A stretch of 64,000 nucleotides of DNA from JBIYSM02 sp044759095 (GTDB lineage: Bacteria > Bacillota > Bacilli > Brevibacillales > Brevibacillaceae), in assembly GCF_044759095.2 (NCBI RefSeq), contig NZ_JBIYSM020000008.1:48743-112742 (forward strand). Direction: 5' to 3'. Positions within the stretch are counted from its first letter, which is position 1, and each line of letters begins with the position of its first letter. A program made the translations under genes and the position numbers. The notes under the pieces are model-generated. The model was not told the origin of the DNA. It saw only the letters and a list, made by a program, of their open reading frames with translations, and did not search any database. Shown piece after piece: positions 53,403 through 62,225 of this stretch.

Positions 53403-54755
53403 CTATGCCAGCGACTGTGCCTGATGTAACTCCGATTGTACGGTCTGTACCGCTTCCCGCAGCAGCCCTACCAGCTCGTCAATCTCCGCGATGGTGATGG
53501 TAAGCGGCGGAGAGATGATGATGGCGTCGCCCGCGACTCCTTCCAGGCCGCCCACCGCCGGGTAGACCAGGAGCCCTTTTTCAAAAGCGCGCTTGATGAC
53601 GCGGCTGCTGATCCCCATAGACAGCGGGTACGGTTCTTTCGTCTGCTTGTCTCTGACAAATTCAAGGCCGCACAACAGCCCGAGGCCGCGCGCTTCCCCG
53701 ATCAACGGCAGCTCATCCGCCAGTTTCTTCAGCTGCTGCAGCAGATAGTCACCGTGTTTCGCCGCCTGCTCCACCAGATTGTGCTTTTCGACGTAGCGCA
53801 GCACGGCCAGAGACGTGGCCGCTGATTGCGGGTTGGCGCTGTAAGTGTGTCCGGCCATGATCAGTCCGGAGCCGCGCGTGATGGTGTCGATGATTTCTTC
53901 TGTCGCCAACGTGGCTGCCATCGGGGTATACCCGGCGCTCATCCCTTTTCCGAGTGCCATCAGATCTGGCTGAACGCCCCAGTGGTCGACCCCGAATCGC
54001 TTGCCCGTACGCCCCACGCCTGTCATCACTTCGTCTGCGATAAACAGCACCTGATACTTGTCGCAGATTTCCCGAATGCGCTGAAAGTATCCGTCCGGCG
54101 GAACGACCGCCCCGCCCGAAGCACCAATCACCGGTTCGGCAATAAAGGCCGCCACGTTCTCGGGACCTACCCGCAAGAGGGCTGTCTCCAACTCATTGGC
54201 ACAGTGCATCGCATACGTCTCCAGCGCCATTCCCTCAGGTCTGCGGTACGGATACGGCGCGGAGATGGACGGATAGTCTTCCAGAAGCGGGACGAAGCGC
54301 TTGCGGCGCAGCACGTGTCCGGACATGGAAAGAGCCCCCATGGTAATGCCGTGATAACTCATCCAGCGGGAGATGATCCGGTTTTTGCCCTGGAATCCCC
54401 GCTCCTGCCAGTATTGAATGGCGATTTTCTGTGCGGTCTCTGTCGCTTCCGAGCCGCTGCTGACAAAAAAGCTCCAGTTGAGCGAACCCGGTGCCCACTC
54501 GGCCAGTTTTGCGCCCAGTTCCTCAACCGCTTGACTGCTGAACTGGGAACGATAGGCAAAGGAAACCTGCTTTGCCTGCTCGTACATCGCCTCCGCCACT
54601 TCCTCGACAGCATGGCCGATGCTTGCCGTAACAGCGCCGGAGCAGCCGTCGATGTACCGTCTCCCCTCCTGGTCATAGAGATAGACCCCTTTTCCATGGG
54701 AGACAAACGGATATGTTTTGCCCAATTCCGGTTTTATGACATAGCTTCTCTGCAT
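53403..54755 (-). CDS. yodT: class III aminotransferase (YodT-like)
   Basis: A 450-residue PLP aminotransferase with SSGSEATETAQK (phosphate site), FIADEVMTGVGRTG and the PLP Lys in MALGKGMSAG. First gene of the operon. The ATG at 54755 follows GTGAGGTG; an in-frame GTG three codons upstream is part of that site. In Bacillus YodT is thought to act on an acetylated beta-lysine derivative. Confidence 0.88.
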   Translation of the reverse strand: MQRSYVIKPELGKTYPFVSHGKGVYLYDQEGRRYIDGCSGAVTASIGHAVEEVAEAMYEQAKQVSFAYRSQFSSQAVEELGAKLAEWAPGSLNWSFFVSSGSEATETAQKIAIQYWQERGFQGKNRIISRWMSYHGITMGALSMSGHVLRRKRFVPLLEDYPSISAPYPYRRPEGMALETYAMHCANELETALLRVGPENVAAFIAEPVIGASGGAVVPPDGYFQRIREICDKYQVLFIADEVMTGVGRTGKRFGVDHWGVQPDLMALGKGMSAGYTPMAATLATEEIIDTITRGSGLIMAGHTYSANPQSAATSLAVLRYVEKHNLVEQAAKHGDYLLQQLKKLADELPLIGEARGLGLLCGLEFVRDKQTKEPYPLSMGISSRVIKRAFEKGLLVYPAVGGLEGVAGDAIIISPPLTITIAEIDELVGLLREAVQTVQSELHQAQSLA

Positions 54756-54853
54756 GACAGCCACCTCACCCTGTTCTATACCTCCATCCTAGCTGACCTT
54801 GTTTCCCGCGCCATTCGACCGGCTGGCAAAAAAAGATGGAAAAGAGACATAAT

Positions 54854-54878
54854 CTTTTGTACATTTTGTATAAAAGAG
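54854..54878. promoter_or_regulatory. 25-bp dyad between yodT and pucR (candidate operator)
   Basis: TCTTTTGTACA (54854-54864) and TGTATAAAAGA (54868-54878) match as inverted repeats at 10 of 11 positions around TTT. The dyad is in the divergent intergenic region and overlaps -10-like elements on both strands. Confidence 0.55.
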
Positions 54879-54900
54879 ATTGGACATGGGGAGGAACGGT

Positions 54901-56430
54901 ATGACGATCACGATACGCGAAGCCCTGCAGCTGCCCGATATGGTACAGACGCGACTGGTCGCCGGGGAAAGCGGATTGGACAATCAAATCCGCTGGGTAA
55001 CCATCGTGGAGGTATTGGAGGACACCTCCCGTCTGCAGGAGGGAGAGTTCCTCATCACCACCGGCTTCGGTCTGGCTGATGACGAACAAAAGCTGTCGCA
55101 GTTTATCCCCTCGCTCGTCGAACGCAAACTGAGCGGGGTGGCGCTGCATACCGGCTTTTACCTGCGGGAGATCCCGTCAGCATGTATCGAGGCGGCCAAC
55201 CGGTACAATCTGCCGCTCATCGAAATTCCGCTGGAGATGAACTTTTCCACCATTACAAAAGCAATCCTGCAGCCGATCGTCAATCGACAGTTCGAGACGC
55301 TTGCCTATTCTCAAGCGATTCACGACCGGATGATTGAGGCAGCCCTGTCAAAAGGGGGACTTCCCGCCATCGCTTCCGAACTGGCCCAGCTTACCGGAGG
55401 TGCCGTCACGATAACGGATGCCCTCGGGTTTGAAGCGATCCAATTGGGAGCAGAACTCCTTGACCGCGGAAAACTGTCCACCCAGACCGCCGCGATTCGC
55501 GCCGCTCGAGAGCACTACGGATCACTGATGCTTACCAAGCCTGAATGCTCGTGGAAAGAGCTGGACAACGTCGCCCTGCAGCACGCCGCTACTCTGTGCG
55601 CGCTGGAATACGCAAAGGAACGGGCAGTAGCCGCGACGGAATGGCGCTTGAAAGGGGACTTCGTTGAAGAACTCCTGAGCGGACGAAGCATAAGCGACTC
55701 CGAGTTGGAAACACGGAGCCGCTTGCTCGGGTATCCGCTTGCGGGCCGTCATTTGATTGCTGCCGTTCGCGTCGCAGCCAAAGAAGATGCCAATCTTTCC
55801 GTCCTGCACCAGACCTGCATCACCCTCCTGAAACGTCTGTGCGACCGGCACCATCACCCATATCTCCTGCGTGAGCGGGCACAATCCCTGTTACTTGTCC
55901 TGCCGGCGGACAAACGAAGCCAATCCCTGTTGGAGCAGCTGGCGGCGCAGTGGCTGAAGCTCTATCCGGACGCGCCTTTGCACCTCGGGATCAGCAGCCC
56001 CCGCTCCCTGTTGTCTCAGTTGGCGGATGCCGCCGACGAAGCCGTTTACGCCCTGCAAGCCTATCCGCTGTTGACCCGGGCTCCAGCTCTTCTTCCCTAC
56101 ACCGAGATGCAGGGGTATCAATTTTTGTATCCGTACCATCGACAGCAGGAAACCCTGCAGGCGCTGTGGCATCCGCTATTGGACAGGCTCCTCGAGTACG
56201 ATCGGAAGCATAATCAACAGCTGCTGGAGACGCTTCATGCCTACCTCGAACACAATTGCAACGGACTGAAGGCGTCCCAAGCGTTATATATTCATCGCCA
56301 TACGCTAAAATACCGTTTGGAACAAATAGAAGAAAAGACGGGCTGCAATCTGGAAGACGCCCATCAGCGTTGGCAGCTGCAGCTTGCCCTGATGGCGTTT
56401 CGTCTTCATCGATTGTTGTACCCGTCTTGA
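54901..56430 (+). CDS. PucR-family transcriptional activator
   Basis: A 509-residue regulator: N-terminal PucR sensor domain (residues 1-130, LPDMVQTRLVAGESGLDNQIRWVTIVEV split), a central GGDEF-like CdaR region, and a C-terminal HTH_30 (ASQALYIHRHTLKYRLEQIEE). GGGGAGG precedes the ATG at 54901. It diverges from the yodT operon and very likely activates it in response to a nitrogen compound. Confidence 0.88.
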   Translation: MTITIREALQLPDMVQTRLVAGESGLDNQIRWVTIVEVLEDTSRLQEGEFLITTGFGLADDEQKLSQFIPSLVERKLSGVALHTGFYLREIPSACIEAANRYNLPLIEIPLEMNFSTITKAILQPIVNRQFETLAYSQAIHDRMIEAALSKGGLPAIASELAQLTGGAVTITDALGFEAIQLGAELLDRGKLSTQTAAIRAAREHYGSLMLTKPECSWKELDNVALQHAATLCALEYAKERAVAATEWRLKGDFVEELLSGRSISDSELETRSRLLGYPLAGRHLIAAVRVAAKEDANLSVLHQTCITLLKRLCDRHHHPYLLRERAQSLLLVLPADKRSQSLLEQLAAQWLKLYPDAPLHLGISSPRSLLSQLADAADEAVYALQAYPLLTRAPALLPYTEMQGYQFLYPYHRQQETLQALWHPLLDRLLEYDRKHNQQLLETLHAYLEHNCNGLKASQALYIHRHTLKYRLEQIEEKTGCNLEDAHQRWQLQLALMAFRLHRLLYPS

Positions 56431-56438
56431 TGCCTCTG

Positions 56439-57284
56439 CTATTCCCAGGTCAACCGCAGCGGCTTCACCCAGATATTCATGTCTTCATACCCGGAGAAAA
56501 TGCTGCAATTGTTGATCAACCTTCCCCGGTACTGATACCCCTGTTTGGCGGCGGTAACGTTCATTCCCGCCGATTGCGCCCGCGTCAACGTGTACAGGTA
56601 GTATATGCCCAACTGCTCCATCTTTTCCTCCAGAGCGGCAAACAAAGGCTGGAGCAGCCCTTTGCCCAAATGGTCGGGATGGGTGGCGCAATCTGTCAAC
56701 TCCGCTGAACCGAACCGTTCGGAAACCTCCGCCGATGCGGCGCAAATGATGTTTCCGCCGTTTTCGATCACGAAGTAATGGGTGCTTTCCAGCATGGTCT
56801 TTCGCACGTACGCGGGATCGTCCATCGGCGTGGGGTACGTGGCAAAAACAAGCTTGTACAAACGAGCCAAGGCCTCTGCGTCCGCTTCTGTCGCCGGGCG
56901 CATGACGCAGCCGTCCGGCAGGCTTTTCTCCTGTCGATAAGATGCCTTGTCAAGACTCACTTGCAAAATTTCATCCGCGAGTTGAGGGGCTGCCGATGTT
57001 GCCCGTTCTTCCGTCAGGAAACAGGAGAGCATCTGTGCGTTTTCCCCGTTAAAGAATCCGTCAATTTTTCCTTCCTGATGATAGCCAAGTGAAGCCCACG
57101 CCTCTACGTCCGGCTTTTTGGCGTAGACGATCAGCTTTGTCGCATTTGACTTTATCGCCAGACGCCTCATTTCTTTGTCCCAACGAGGGATTTGGTTCCG
57201 ATCGTACTGATGCAGCTTTACGCGCAGGTTCCGTTCGTCGACGACCAGATCTCCCGCCTCCAACATGCTTGTCACATCTGTCAT
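56439..57284 (-). CDS. ablB: beta-lysine N-acetyltransferase (AblB/YodP)
   Basis: A 281-residue GNAT enzyme of the AblB family, which acetylates beta-lysine to N6-acetyl-beta-lysine. The N-terminal domain (LVVDERNLRVKLHQYDR, KLIVYAKKPD, YHQEGKIDGFF) is family specific and the C-terminal part is a GNAT fold (CATHPDHLGKGLLQPLF). It is convergent with pucR, 8 bases apart. Its usual partner lysine 2,3-aminomutase (AblA/KamA) is not in the window. Confidence 0.85.
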   Translation of the reverse strand: MTDVTSMLEAGDLVVDERNLRVKLHQYDRNQIPRWDKEMRRLAIKSNATKLIVYAKKPDVEAWASLGYHQEGKIDGFFNGENAQMLSCFLTEERATSAAPQLADEILQVSLDKASYRQEKSLPDGCVMRPATEADAEALARLYKLVFATYPTPMDDPAYVRKTMLESTHYFVIENGGNIICAASAEVSERFGSAELTDCATHPDHLGKGLLQPLFAALEEKMEQLGIYYLYTLTRAQSAGMNVTAAKQGYQYRGRLINNCSIFSGYEDMNIWVKPLRLTWE

Positions 57285-57351
57285 TCTTCTTTCCATCCTT
57301 CCGCGCCTTTTTTCCCATTGTAGCACGCTGTTCCTCTGCGTCATCTGCCAG

Positions 57352-57376
57352 AATGTATAAAGATCAGCTGGTATTC
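57352..57376 (-). promoter_or_regulatory. possible sigma-E-like promoter of ablB
   Basis: On the minus strand GAATAC is followed after 11 bases by TATACATT, which matches the sigma-E -10 CATACAAT at six of eight positions. The kamA-yod operon of B. subtilis is sigma-E controlled. Weak evidence. Confidence 0.2.
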
Positions 57377-57431
57377 GTCGAGAGCCATTCACCCCTCGGC
57401 ACATAAGTTAGAGGGAACTCTGCTCACGAGA

Positions 57432-57480
57432 AGCCCCTCTTCGTGGTCGTACAAAGGGGCTCATTACATATTCATGTAAT
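57432..57480 (+). promoter_or_regulatory. two hairpins in the leader of the glycerophosphodiesterase gene
   Basis: AGCCCCT/AGGGGCT (57432-57438, 57455-57461) and ATTACAT-ATTC-ATGTAAT (57463-57480) follow each other directly. They could be a terminator of unknown origin or a leader element. The rest of 57285-57559 holds nothing else evident. Confidence 0.35.
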
Positions 57481-57559
57481 AGGGCAAAAACGAACGAGCA
57501 AATCAGACTTTGGAACTGGCTTCTCAGAGGCCATTTCGATATGGAAGGAGGAAGCCCAC

Positions 57560-58288
57560 GTGATCCCTCTCATTTACGCCCATCGCGGCGCATCTGGCCA
57601 CTATCCGGAGAACACGATGGAAGCATTTCACGGGGCATTGCGTCAGCGGGCTGACGGCATTGAACTGGATGTGCAGCTGTCCCAGGACGAAGAAGCGGTC
57701 GTGATTCATGATCATCGGCTGGAGCGAACCACTGACGGCCGAGGTTCGGTTCAGGATTTTACGCTTGACGAATTGCGGCAGTTTCATGCCGGCAAACCAT
57801 TTGGTCAACGCTTCAGCGAGGCGCGCATTCCCTCCCTGGCAGATGTTCTGCAAGAGCTGGCTTTGACCCCGCTCCGCTTCAACATCGAGCTGAAGAACTT
57901 GTTCGTCCCCCAACCAGGGCTGGAAGAAAAGGTGGTAACACTCGTGCGAAAACACCGCCTCACCCGACGTACAGTCATCTCGTCGTTCAACTTTGACAGC
58001 CTGCGGCGTATCAAGCAACTGAATCCCCGTCAAAAGACTGGTCTTTTGTACATGGGTCCACTGCGCCGTCCCTGGGAGGTGGCCATTCGCTATGAAGCCG
58101 ACCAATTGCACGTGCCGAATGAGGAACTGACTCCCTCATTGGTCAAACAGGCAAAGGCGAACGGCCTTCAGGTCATGGTCTGGACCGTAGACGATCCCGA
58201 ACGAATCAGAGAGTGCCGCCGGATGGGAGTGGACGGCATTATCACCAACTATCCGCTGCGAGCCCGCAAACAGCTTGTCAGAAGATAG
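57560..58288 (+). CDS. ugpQ: glycerophosphodiester phosphodiesterase
   Basis: A 242-residue cytoplasmic GDPD with the catalytic pair in AHRGASGHYPENTMEAF, metal ligands in GIELDVQLSQD and IHDHRLERTTDG, and FNIELKN. It splits deacylated phospholipid headgroups to glycerol 3-phosphate and an alcohol. The start is GTG at 57560, eight bases after AAGGAGG; no signal peptide. Confidence 0.9.
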   Translation: MIPLIYAHRGASGHYPENTMEAFHGALRQRADGIELDVQLSQDEEAVVIHDHRLERTTDGRGSVQDFTLDELRQFHAGKPFGQRFSEARIPSLADVLQELALTPLRFNIELKNLFVPQPGLEEKVVTLVRKHRLTRRTVISSFNFDSLRRIKQLNPRQKTGLLYMGPLRRPWEVAIRYEADQLHVPNEELTPSLVKQAKANGLQVMVWTVDDPERIRECRRMGVDGIITNYPLRARKQLVRR

Positions 58289-58299
58289 AATTGTCTCAA

Positions 58300-58329
58300 T
58301 TGCCATATATTGTTTGCATTTCGTATAAT
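58300..58329 (+). promoter_or_regulatory. promoter of the CBS/ACT gene
   Basis: TTGCCA (58300-58305) and TATAAT (58324-58329) are 18 bases apart, 30 bases before the start codon. Confidence 0.75.
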
Positions 58330-58359
58330 AGGGATACGACAAGCAAATGGGGGTATCCT

Positions 58360-58998
58360 ATGTTTCTGAAGGAATGTCTTTCGCCGCTTTCTGCCATTTC
58401 TACCGTTTATCCCAGCGATAAAATCAGCAAAGCCCTCGAACTAATGAAGGAGAAAAAGCTGTACAGCATCCCCGTCATGGATCACGACGGCTCGTTTTAC
58501 GGTGCGCTCAGCAAACGCAGCCTTTTCGAGCTGTTTGAAAAGGGAATCTTTCGCGGTTCCTATCAGGATTTTATCGAACTTCCACTGGCGGAAGGGGTAG
58601 ATCGGACCATTCCCAAGCTTACCGTGGAGAACCTGTATGAGGATGCCCTGCCGATTATCGTTCGCTACCCGTTCGTTCCCATTGTGGACCACGACCAAAA
58701 GTTCATCGGCATCATCAAACGGAAGGACATGGAACTGGTGCTGGAATCGGCGTTCGGCATGGGAGTGAAGGGCACGAGGATGATCCTCACCCACTATGAA
58801 GGAAAGGGGCTCTTAAAGGAGATCATGTCCATCCTTTCCGCACACAATGCGAACGTCATCTCTTGTGTCTCCTTTGATTCGGAACATCACGGAGTGCGGC
58901 GTATCTTAACCAAATACACATCCGACGACAGCCGGGATGTCATCCGCAAAGAGCTGGAACAACGCGGATTTGTCATCACTTCCCTCTCCGACAGCTAA
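58360..58998 (+). CDS. CBS-pair and ACT domain protein (AcuB-like architecture)
   Basis: A 212-residue cytoplasmic protein: two CBS domains (residues 1-60 and 75-130) that usually bind an adenine nucleotide, then an ACT-type domain (145-212, LLKEIMSILSAHNANVISC). B. subtilis AcuB has the same layout and length, but similarity is not close enough to assign that role. GGGGG precedes the ATG at 58360. Confidence 0.75.
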   Translation: MFLKECLSPLSAISTVYPSDKISKALELMKEKKLYSIPVMDHDGSFYGALSKRSLFELFEKGIFRGSYQDFIELPLAEGVDRTIPKLTVENLYEDALPIIVRYPFVPIVDHDQKFIGIIKRKDMELVLESAFGMGVKGTRMILTHYEGKGLLKEIMSILSAHNANVISCVSFDSEHHGVRRILTKYTSDDSRDVIRKELEQRGFVITSLSDS

Positions 58999-59005
58999 AC
59001 GACAA

Positions 59006-59030
59006 AAGGAGCCTCCGAAGAAGGCTCCTT
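59006..59030. terminator. bidirectional terminator
   Basis: AAGGAGCC (59006-59013) pairs with GGCTCCTT (59023-59030); plus strand continues TTCTTTTG style, minus strand TTTTG. It separates two convergent genes. Confidence 0.8.
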
Positions 59031-59043
59031 CTTTTGTGTTGAT

Positions 59044-60012
59044 TTATGCCTGGGGCACATAAAACTTGCCCTGCCAGCTGTTCCTTTTCACCAGTTCGGC
59101 GTCAATGCCGTTCAGTACTTCCCACTTCTTCCGGCTCCACATCGGACCCATGAGCAAATCCGGCGGACCATCCCCTGTCACGCGGTGAACAATCATTTCC
59201 GGCGGGAGGATCTCCAGCGTATCCACCACCAGCTTGGTGTACTCTTCCTGGGTCAAAAATTCCAGCAGGCCCGCTTCATACTGCTTTACCATAGGCGTTT
59301 TGCGCAGCAGGTGCAGCAAGTGAATTTTGATGCCCTGTACGTCCAGATGCGCGACGGCTTTGGCCGTTTCCATCATATCCTCATGCGTCTCACCCGGCAA
59401 GCCGTAAATGATATGGGAACAAACGCGAATATTGTGCTTGCGCAGTTTTTCCACCGCATCCAGGTAGCACTGGTAGTCGTGTGCGCGGTTGATCAGCTGT
59501 GCCGTGCGCTCATGGATGGTCTGCAGCCCCAATTCTACCCAAAGATAGGTCCGCTCGTTCAGTTCGGCGAGGTATTCCACGACGTCATCCGGCAAACAGT
59601 CCGGACGTGTCGCAATGGAAAGGCCGACGACTCCCTCCTGCTTCAGGATGACTTCATACATCTCCCGCAGCTCTTCCACCGGTGCGTAGGTGTTGCTAAA
59701 GGCCTGGAAGAATCCGATGTACTTGGCTTCCGGCCATTTTTGGTGCATGCGGTTCTTCACGTCGTGGAACTGCTTTTCCAGTTCCATGCGACGATCACCG
59801 GCAAAATCACCGGAACCGCGCGCGCTGCAGAAGGTGCAGCCGCCAATGGCTACTTTCCCGTCCCGGTTGGGGCAGGTAAAGCCGCCATCCAGCGGGACTT
59901 TGAAGATTTTCTCCTGAAACATCTGACGCAGATGGTAGTTCCATGTATGATAACGCTTGTCGCCCCACAAGAGCGGGGTCTCAGCGGATGGTGCTTTCAC
60001 AGAAAGATTCAT
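59044..60012 (-). CDS. TIGR01212-family radical SAM protein (YtqA-like)
   Basis: A 322-residue radical SAM protein of the YtqA/YhcC group. The cluster cysteines have the family's unusual long spacing: FTCPNRDG followed by GGCTFCSARG, that is C-x11-C-x2-C. ELGLQTIHERT and THEDMMET are further family motifs. Reported partners act in tRNA modification; the role here is inferred only from family. AAGGAG lies 12 bases before the ATG; a TTG closer to it is possible. Confidence 0.88.
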   Translation of the reverse strand: MNLSVKAPSAETPLLWGDKRYHTWNYHLRQMFQEKIFKVPLDGGFTCPNRDGKVAIGGCTFCSARGSGDFAGDRRMELEKQFHDVKNRMHQKWPEAKYIGFFQAFSNTYAPVEELREMYEVILKQEGVVGLSIATRPDCLPDDVVEYLAELNERTYLWVELGLQTIHERTAQLINRAHDYQCYLDAVEKLRKHNIRVCSHIIYGLPGETHEDMMETAKAVAHLDVQGIKIHLLHLLRKTPMVKQYEAGLLEFLTQEEYTKLVVDTLEILPPEMIVHRVTGDGPPDLLMGPMWSRKKWEVLNGIDAELVKRNSWQGKFYVPQA

Positions 60013-60086
60013 TGAAATACTCAACTCCTTTCTTGCATCATTCTATTATAACAGGTTTTCCTGCTGCATTGCCAAACGTAAAAAAT

Positions 60087-60235
60087 AAGAAAACCCAGCC
60101 GACTTTAGCTATCCTCGACCCACTCGGCGTTAGCTATCGCTGTGCCGAGTGGGGTCCCTTTCTTCGCCGGGCGGGGCCCCGAACACTTTTCTAGCGGCTG
60201 TATGGGATGTCCAAATTTATAAATTCTTATACACC
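60087..60235. repeat. dispersed structured repeat, copy 4 (long form)
   Basis: 149 bp from AAGAAAACCCAGCCGAC to TATACACC, with the same inner hairpin as copy 3. Its right end touches the T-tract of the glycosyltransferase terminator. It lies between that gene and the radical SAM gene, both on the minus strand. Confidence 0.88.
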
Positions 60236-60242
60236 AAGAAAA

Positions 60243-60262
60243 CCACAGGACTTTTCCTGTGG
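60243..60262 (-). terminator. glycosyltransferase terminator
   Basis: CCACAGGA-CTTT-TCCTGTGG, followed on the minus strand by TTTTCTT, which abuts repeat copy 4. Confidence 0.85.
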
Positions 60263-60275
60263 CTTTCCATCCACT

Positions 60276-61514
60276 TTACTGTTGGATCTCCTCGATGCGA
60301 ATAGCCCGCGTGTGTACCGTGTGGCTCCACTCCTGATTCTTCTTGGTAAAGAACGCGTAGAAGAAGATCGGCAGCCAGGTGAGGAAAAAGACGGGCAGCA
60401 GCAAGAGTCCCAGATACGCCTTGAGCGGCACCTTCTCCAGGAACAGCGCCAGCACGGGCAACAGATAAAAGAGCGCCGTAGAACTGTACACCAGCCAGGA
60501 AGGAAGGATCTGAGCGGCCGGCATGAAGGCTTCAAACTCAAAGAAACGTCCCAGGAACAAGAGCGACATCATGGTCACGATCAGGACATACATCGGCTGG
60601 AACAGGTAAAACGCCGCGTCGAGCATGCCGAGACGACGCTGCTTCAGACCATTTTTCAACACCGAGCCGACGTAACGCCCTGCTACATCGTAATGTCCCT
60701 GCATCCACCGCAAGCGCTGCCGCATGGAAGATTTCAGATCAATCGGCTTTTCATCCCATACTTTGGTATCGTGAGCCCAGGTCGGATAAATTCCCCGCTC
60801 AATGCAGCGCGTGGCAAATTCCAGGTCCTCCGTCAAACTGGTTGCTCCCCAGCCCATCTCTTTCAACAGCTTGCTTTCAATGCACAGCCCGGTACCTCCC
60901 AGAGTGTTGGGCAGTCCCAAATTGTGGCGGGCCAGCTGCCACATGCGGTTGGTGAACCAGTAGGTGACTGCGTAGGAGAGTGTAATCCAGGAGTCAAACG
61001 GGTTTTTTGAATCCAGGTATGCTTGAATGACACGTGCTCCCTTGCAAAGTCGGTCGTTCATGACTTGCAAAAAGTTTTTCTCGACCAGGTTGTCTGCGTC
61101 AAACATAACCACCGCATCATACTGCTTCGGCATGGCCCAAAGGTTTTCCAGCATCCACTCGATTCCATAGCCCTTTCCTCGCTTGGAGGCATCAAAACGT
61201 TCGCATGCGTATGCACCGTGGGCTCGGACAATTTCAGCCGTGTTGTCCGTACAATTATCGCATATGACATAAATGTCGTACATTTCGCGTGGATAATCAA
61301 GTTGTTTCAGGTTTTCAATCAGGGGCGCAATTACGGCGCTTTCATTGTGAGCTGCCACCAGCACAGCGAATGTTTTCTGTGGTGGGTGAGTAATTTCTTC
61401 TTTTTTCCGGAAAAGCCCTCCACAGGATACCAGTGTTTGGTAAGTACTCACAATCCCTACTGTAGAACTAAATCCGATGAATAATCCCTCAATGACTTCT
61501 TTTAATGCAATCAT
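60276..61514 (-). CDS. membrane glycosyltransferase family 2
   Basis: A 412-residue processive-type glycosyltransferase. Motifs are AAHNES, the first DxD DAD, a later LTED acid and QRLRW, the QxxRW signature of polysaccharide synthases. One N-terminal helix and three or four C-terminal helices (about 300-395) anchor it. It probably elongates an extracellular polysaccharide or glycolipid. No other sugar genes lie near it. Confidence 0.88.
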   Translation of the reverse strand: MIALKEVIEGLFIGFSSTVGIVSTYQTLVSCGGLFRKKEEITHPPQKTFAVLVAAHNESAVIAPLIENLKQLDYPREMYDIYVICDNCTDNTAEIVRAHGAYACERFDASKRGKGYGIEWMLENLWAMPKQYDAVVMFDADNLVEKNFLQVMNDRLCKGARVIQAYLDSKNPFDSWITLSYAVTYWFTNRMWQLARHNLGLPNTLGGTGLCIESKLLKEMGWGATSLTEDLEFATRCIERGIYPTWAHDTKVWDEKPIDLKSSMRQRLRWMQGHYDVAGRYVGSVLKNGLKQRRLGMLDAAFYLFQPMYVLIVTMMSLLFLGRFFEFEAFMPAAQILPSWLVYSSTALFYLLPVLALFLEKVPLKAYLGLLLLPVFFLTWLPIFFYAFFTKKNQEWSHTVHTRAIRIEEIQQ

Positions 61515-61608
61515 GGGTTCTTCTCCTCGACCTGCATCCCCGATCTTGCATGATTGAGGCAGGTTAGTGATTTTCCAAAATTTCTCTCTTATTTCTCTCT
61601 CATTGGTG

Positions 61609-61637
61609 AGTTTACCTCAAAGCAAGCCTTATCGCAA
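61609..61637 (-). promoter_or_regulatory. glycosyltransferase promoter
   Basis: On the minus strand TTGCGA and TAAACT are 17 bases apart, about 95 bases before the start. The rest of 61515-61730 shows no other feature. Confidence 0.5.
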
Positions 61638-61731
61638 TCATCCAAAAGTGGGAAAAAAAATGAGGCGCTTCTATCACCTTTCCCACCTTTAATCGGTTCT
61701 ATTCGATTGAACGACCGATAAGCAGAAAAAA

Positions 61732-61754
61732 AAGCCTTTCTCTCTAAAAGGCTT
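61732..61754 (-). terminator. terminator of the rRNA-tRNA operon
   Basis: AAGCCTTT and AAAGGCTT enclose a 7-base loop; eight T follow on the minus strand. Confidence 0.9.
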
Positions 61755-61780
61755 CACTTGGTTTGGCTGTGGGGCAAAAA

Positions 61781-61857
61781 TGGTGACCCGTAGGGGATTC
61801 GAACCCCTGAATGACAGCGTGAAAGGCTGCTGTGTTAAACCGCTTCACCAACGGGCC
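61781..61857 (-). tRNA. tRNA-Glu (UUC)
   Basis: 77 bases including encoded CCA. The anticodon loop CTTTCAC gives UUC. Last tRNA of the cluster. Confidence 0.95.
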
Positions 61858-61867
61858 GTATTTCTCC

Positions 61868-61952
61868 TGGTGCGGTCGGCGAGACTCGAACTCGCACGGG
61901 TCGCCCCGCCACCCCCTCAAGATGGTGTGTCTGCCAATTCCACCACGACCGC
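61868..61952 (-). tRNA. tRNA-Leu (GAG)
   Basis: 85-base class II tRNA with CCA. The loop around TTGAGGG gives anticodon GAG. Confidence 0.93.
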
Positions 61953-61967
61953 TTATGAAGTAACAAA

Positions 61968-62044
<77 letters not shown>

Positions 62045-62049
62045 AAGAA

Positions 62050-62123
62050 TGGAGGGAGTACCCGGATTCGAACCGGGGGTGAAGGTTTTGCAGACCCGTG
62101 CCTTACCACTTGGCTATACTCCC
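62050..62123 (-). tRNA. tRNA-Cys (GCA)
   Basis: 74 bases with CCA; loop CTGCAAA gives anticodon GCA. The D and variable regions match Bacillus tRNA-Cys. Confidence 0.94.
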
Positions 62124-62130
62124 ATATAAA

Positions 62131-62207
62131 TGGGGCGATCGATGGGAATCGAACCCACGAATGTCGGAGCCACAATCCGATGCGTTAACCACTTCGCCAC
62201 GACCGCC
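62131..62207 (-). tRNA. tRNA-His (GUG)
   Basis: 77 bases with CCA and the extra 5' G of tRNA-His; loop TTGTGGC gives anticodon GUG. Confidence 0.95.
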
Positions 62208-62225
62208 ACATGCAAGTTGAAACAA

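Noticed and set aside
53826..54880. Long plus-strand frame opposite yodT that runs toward pucR
   Set aside because: Shadow of yodT. It has no start signal and ends in another frame inside pucR.
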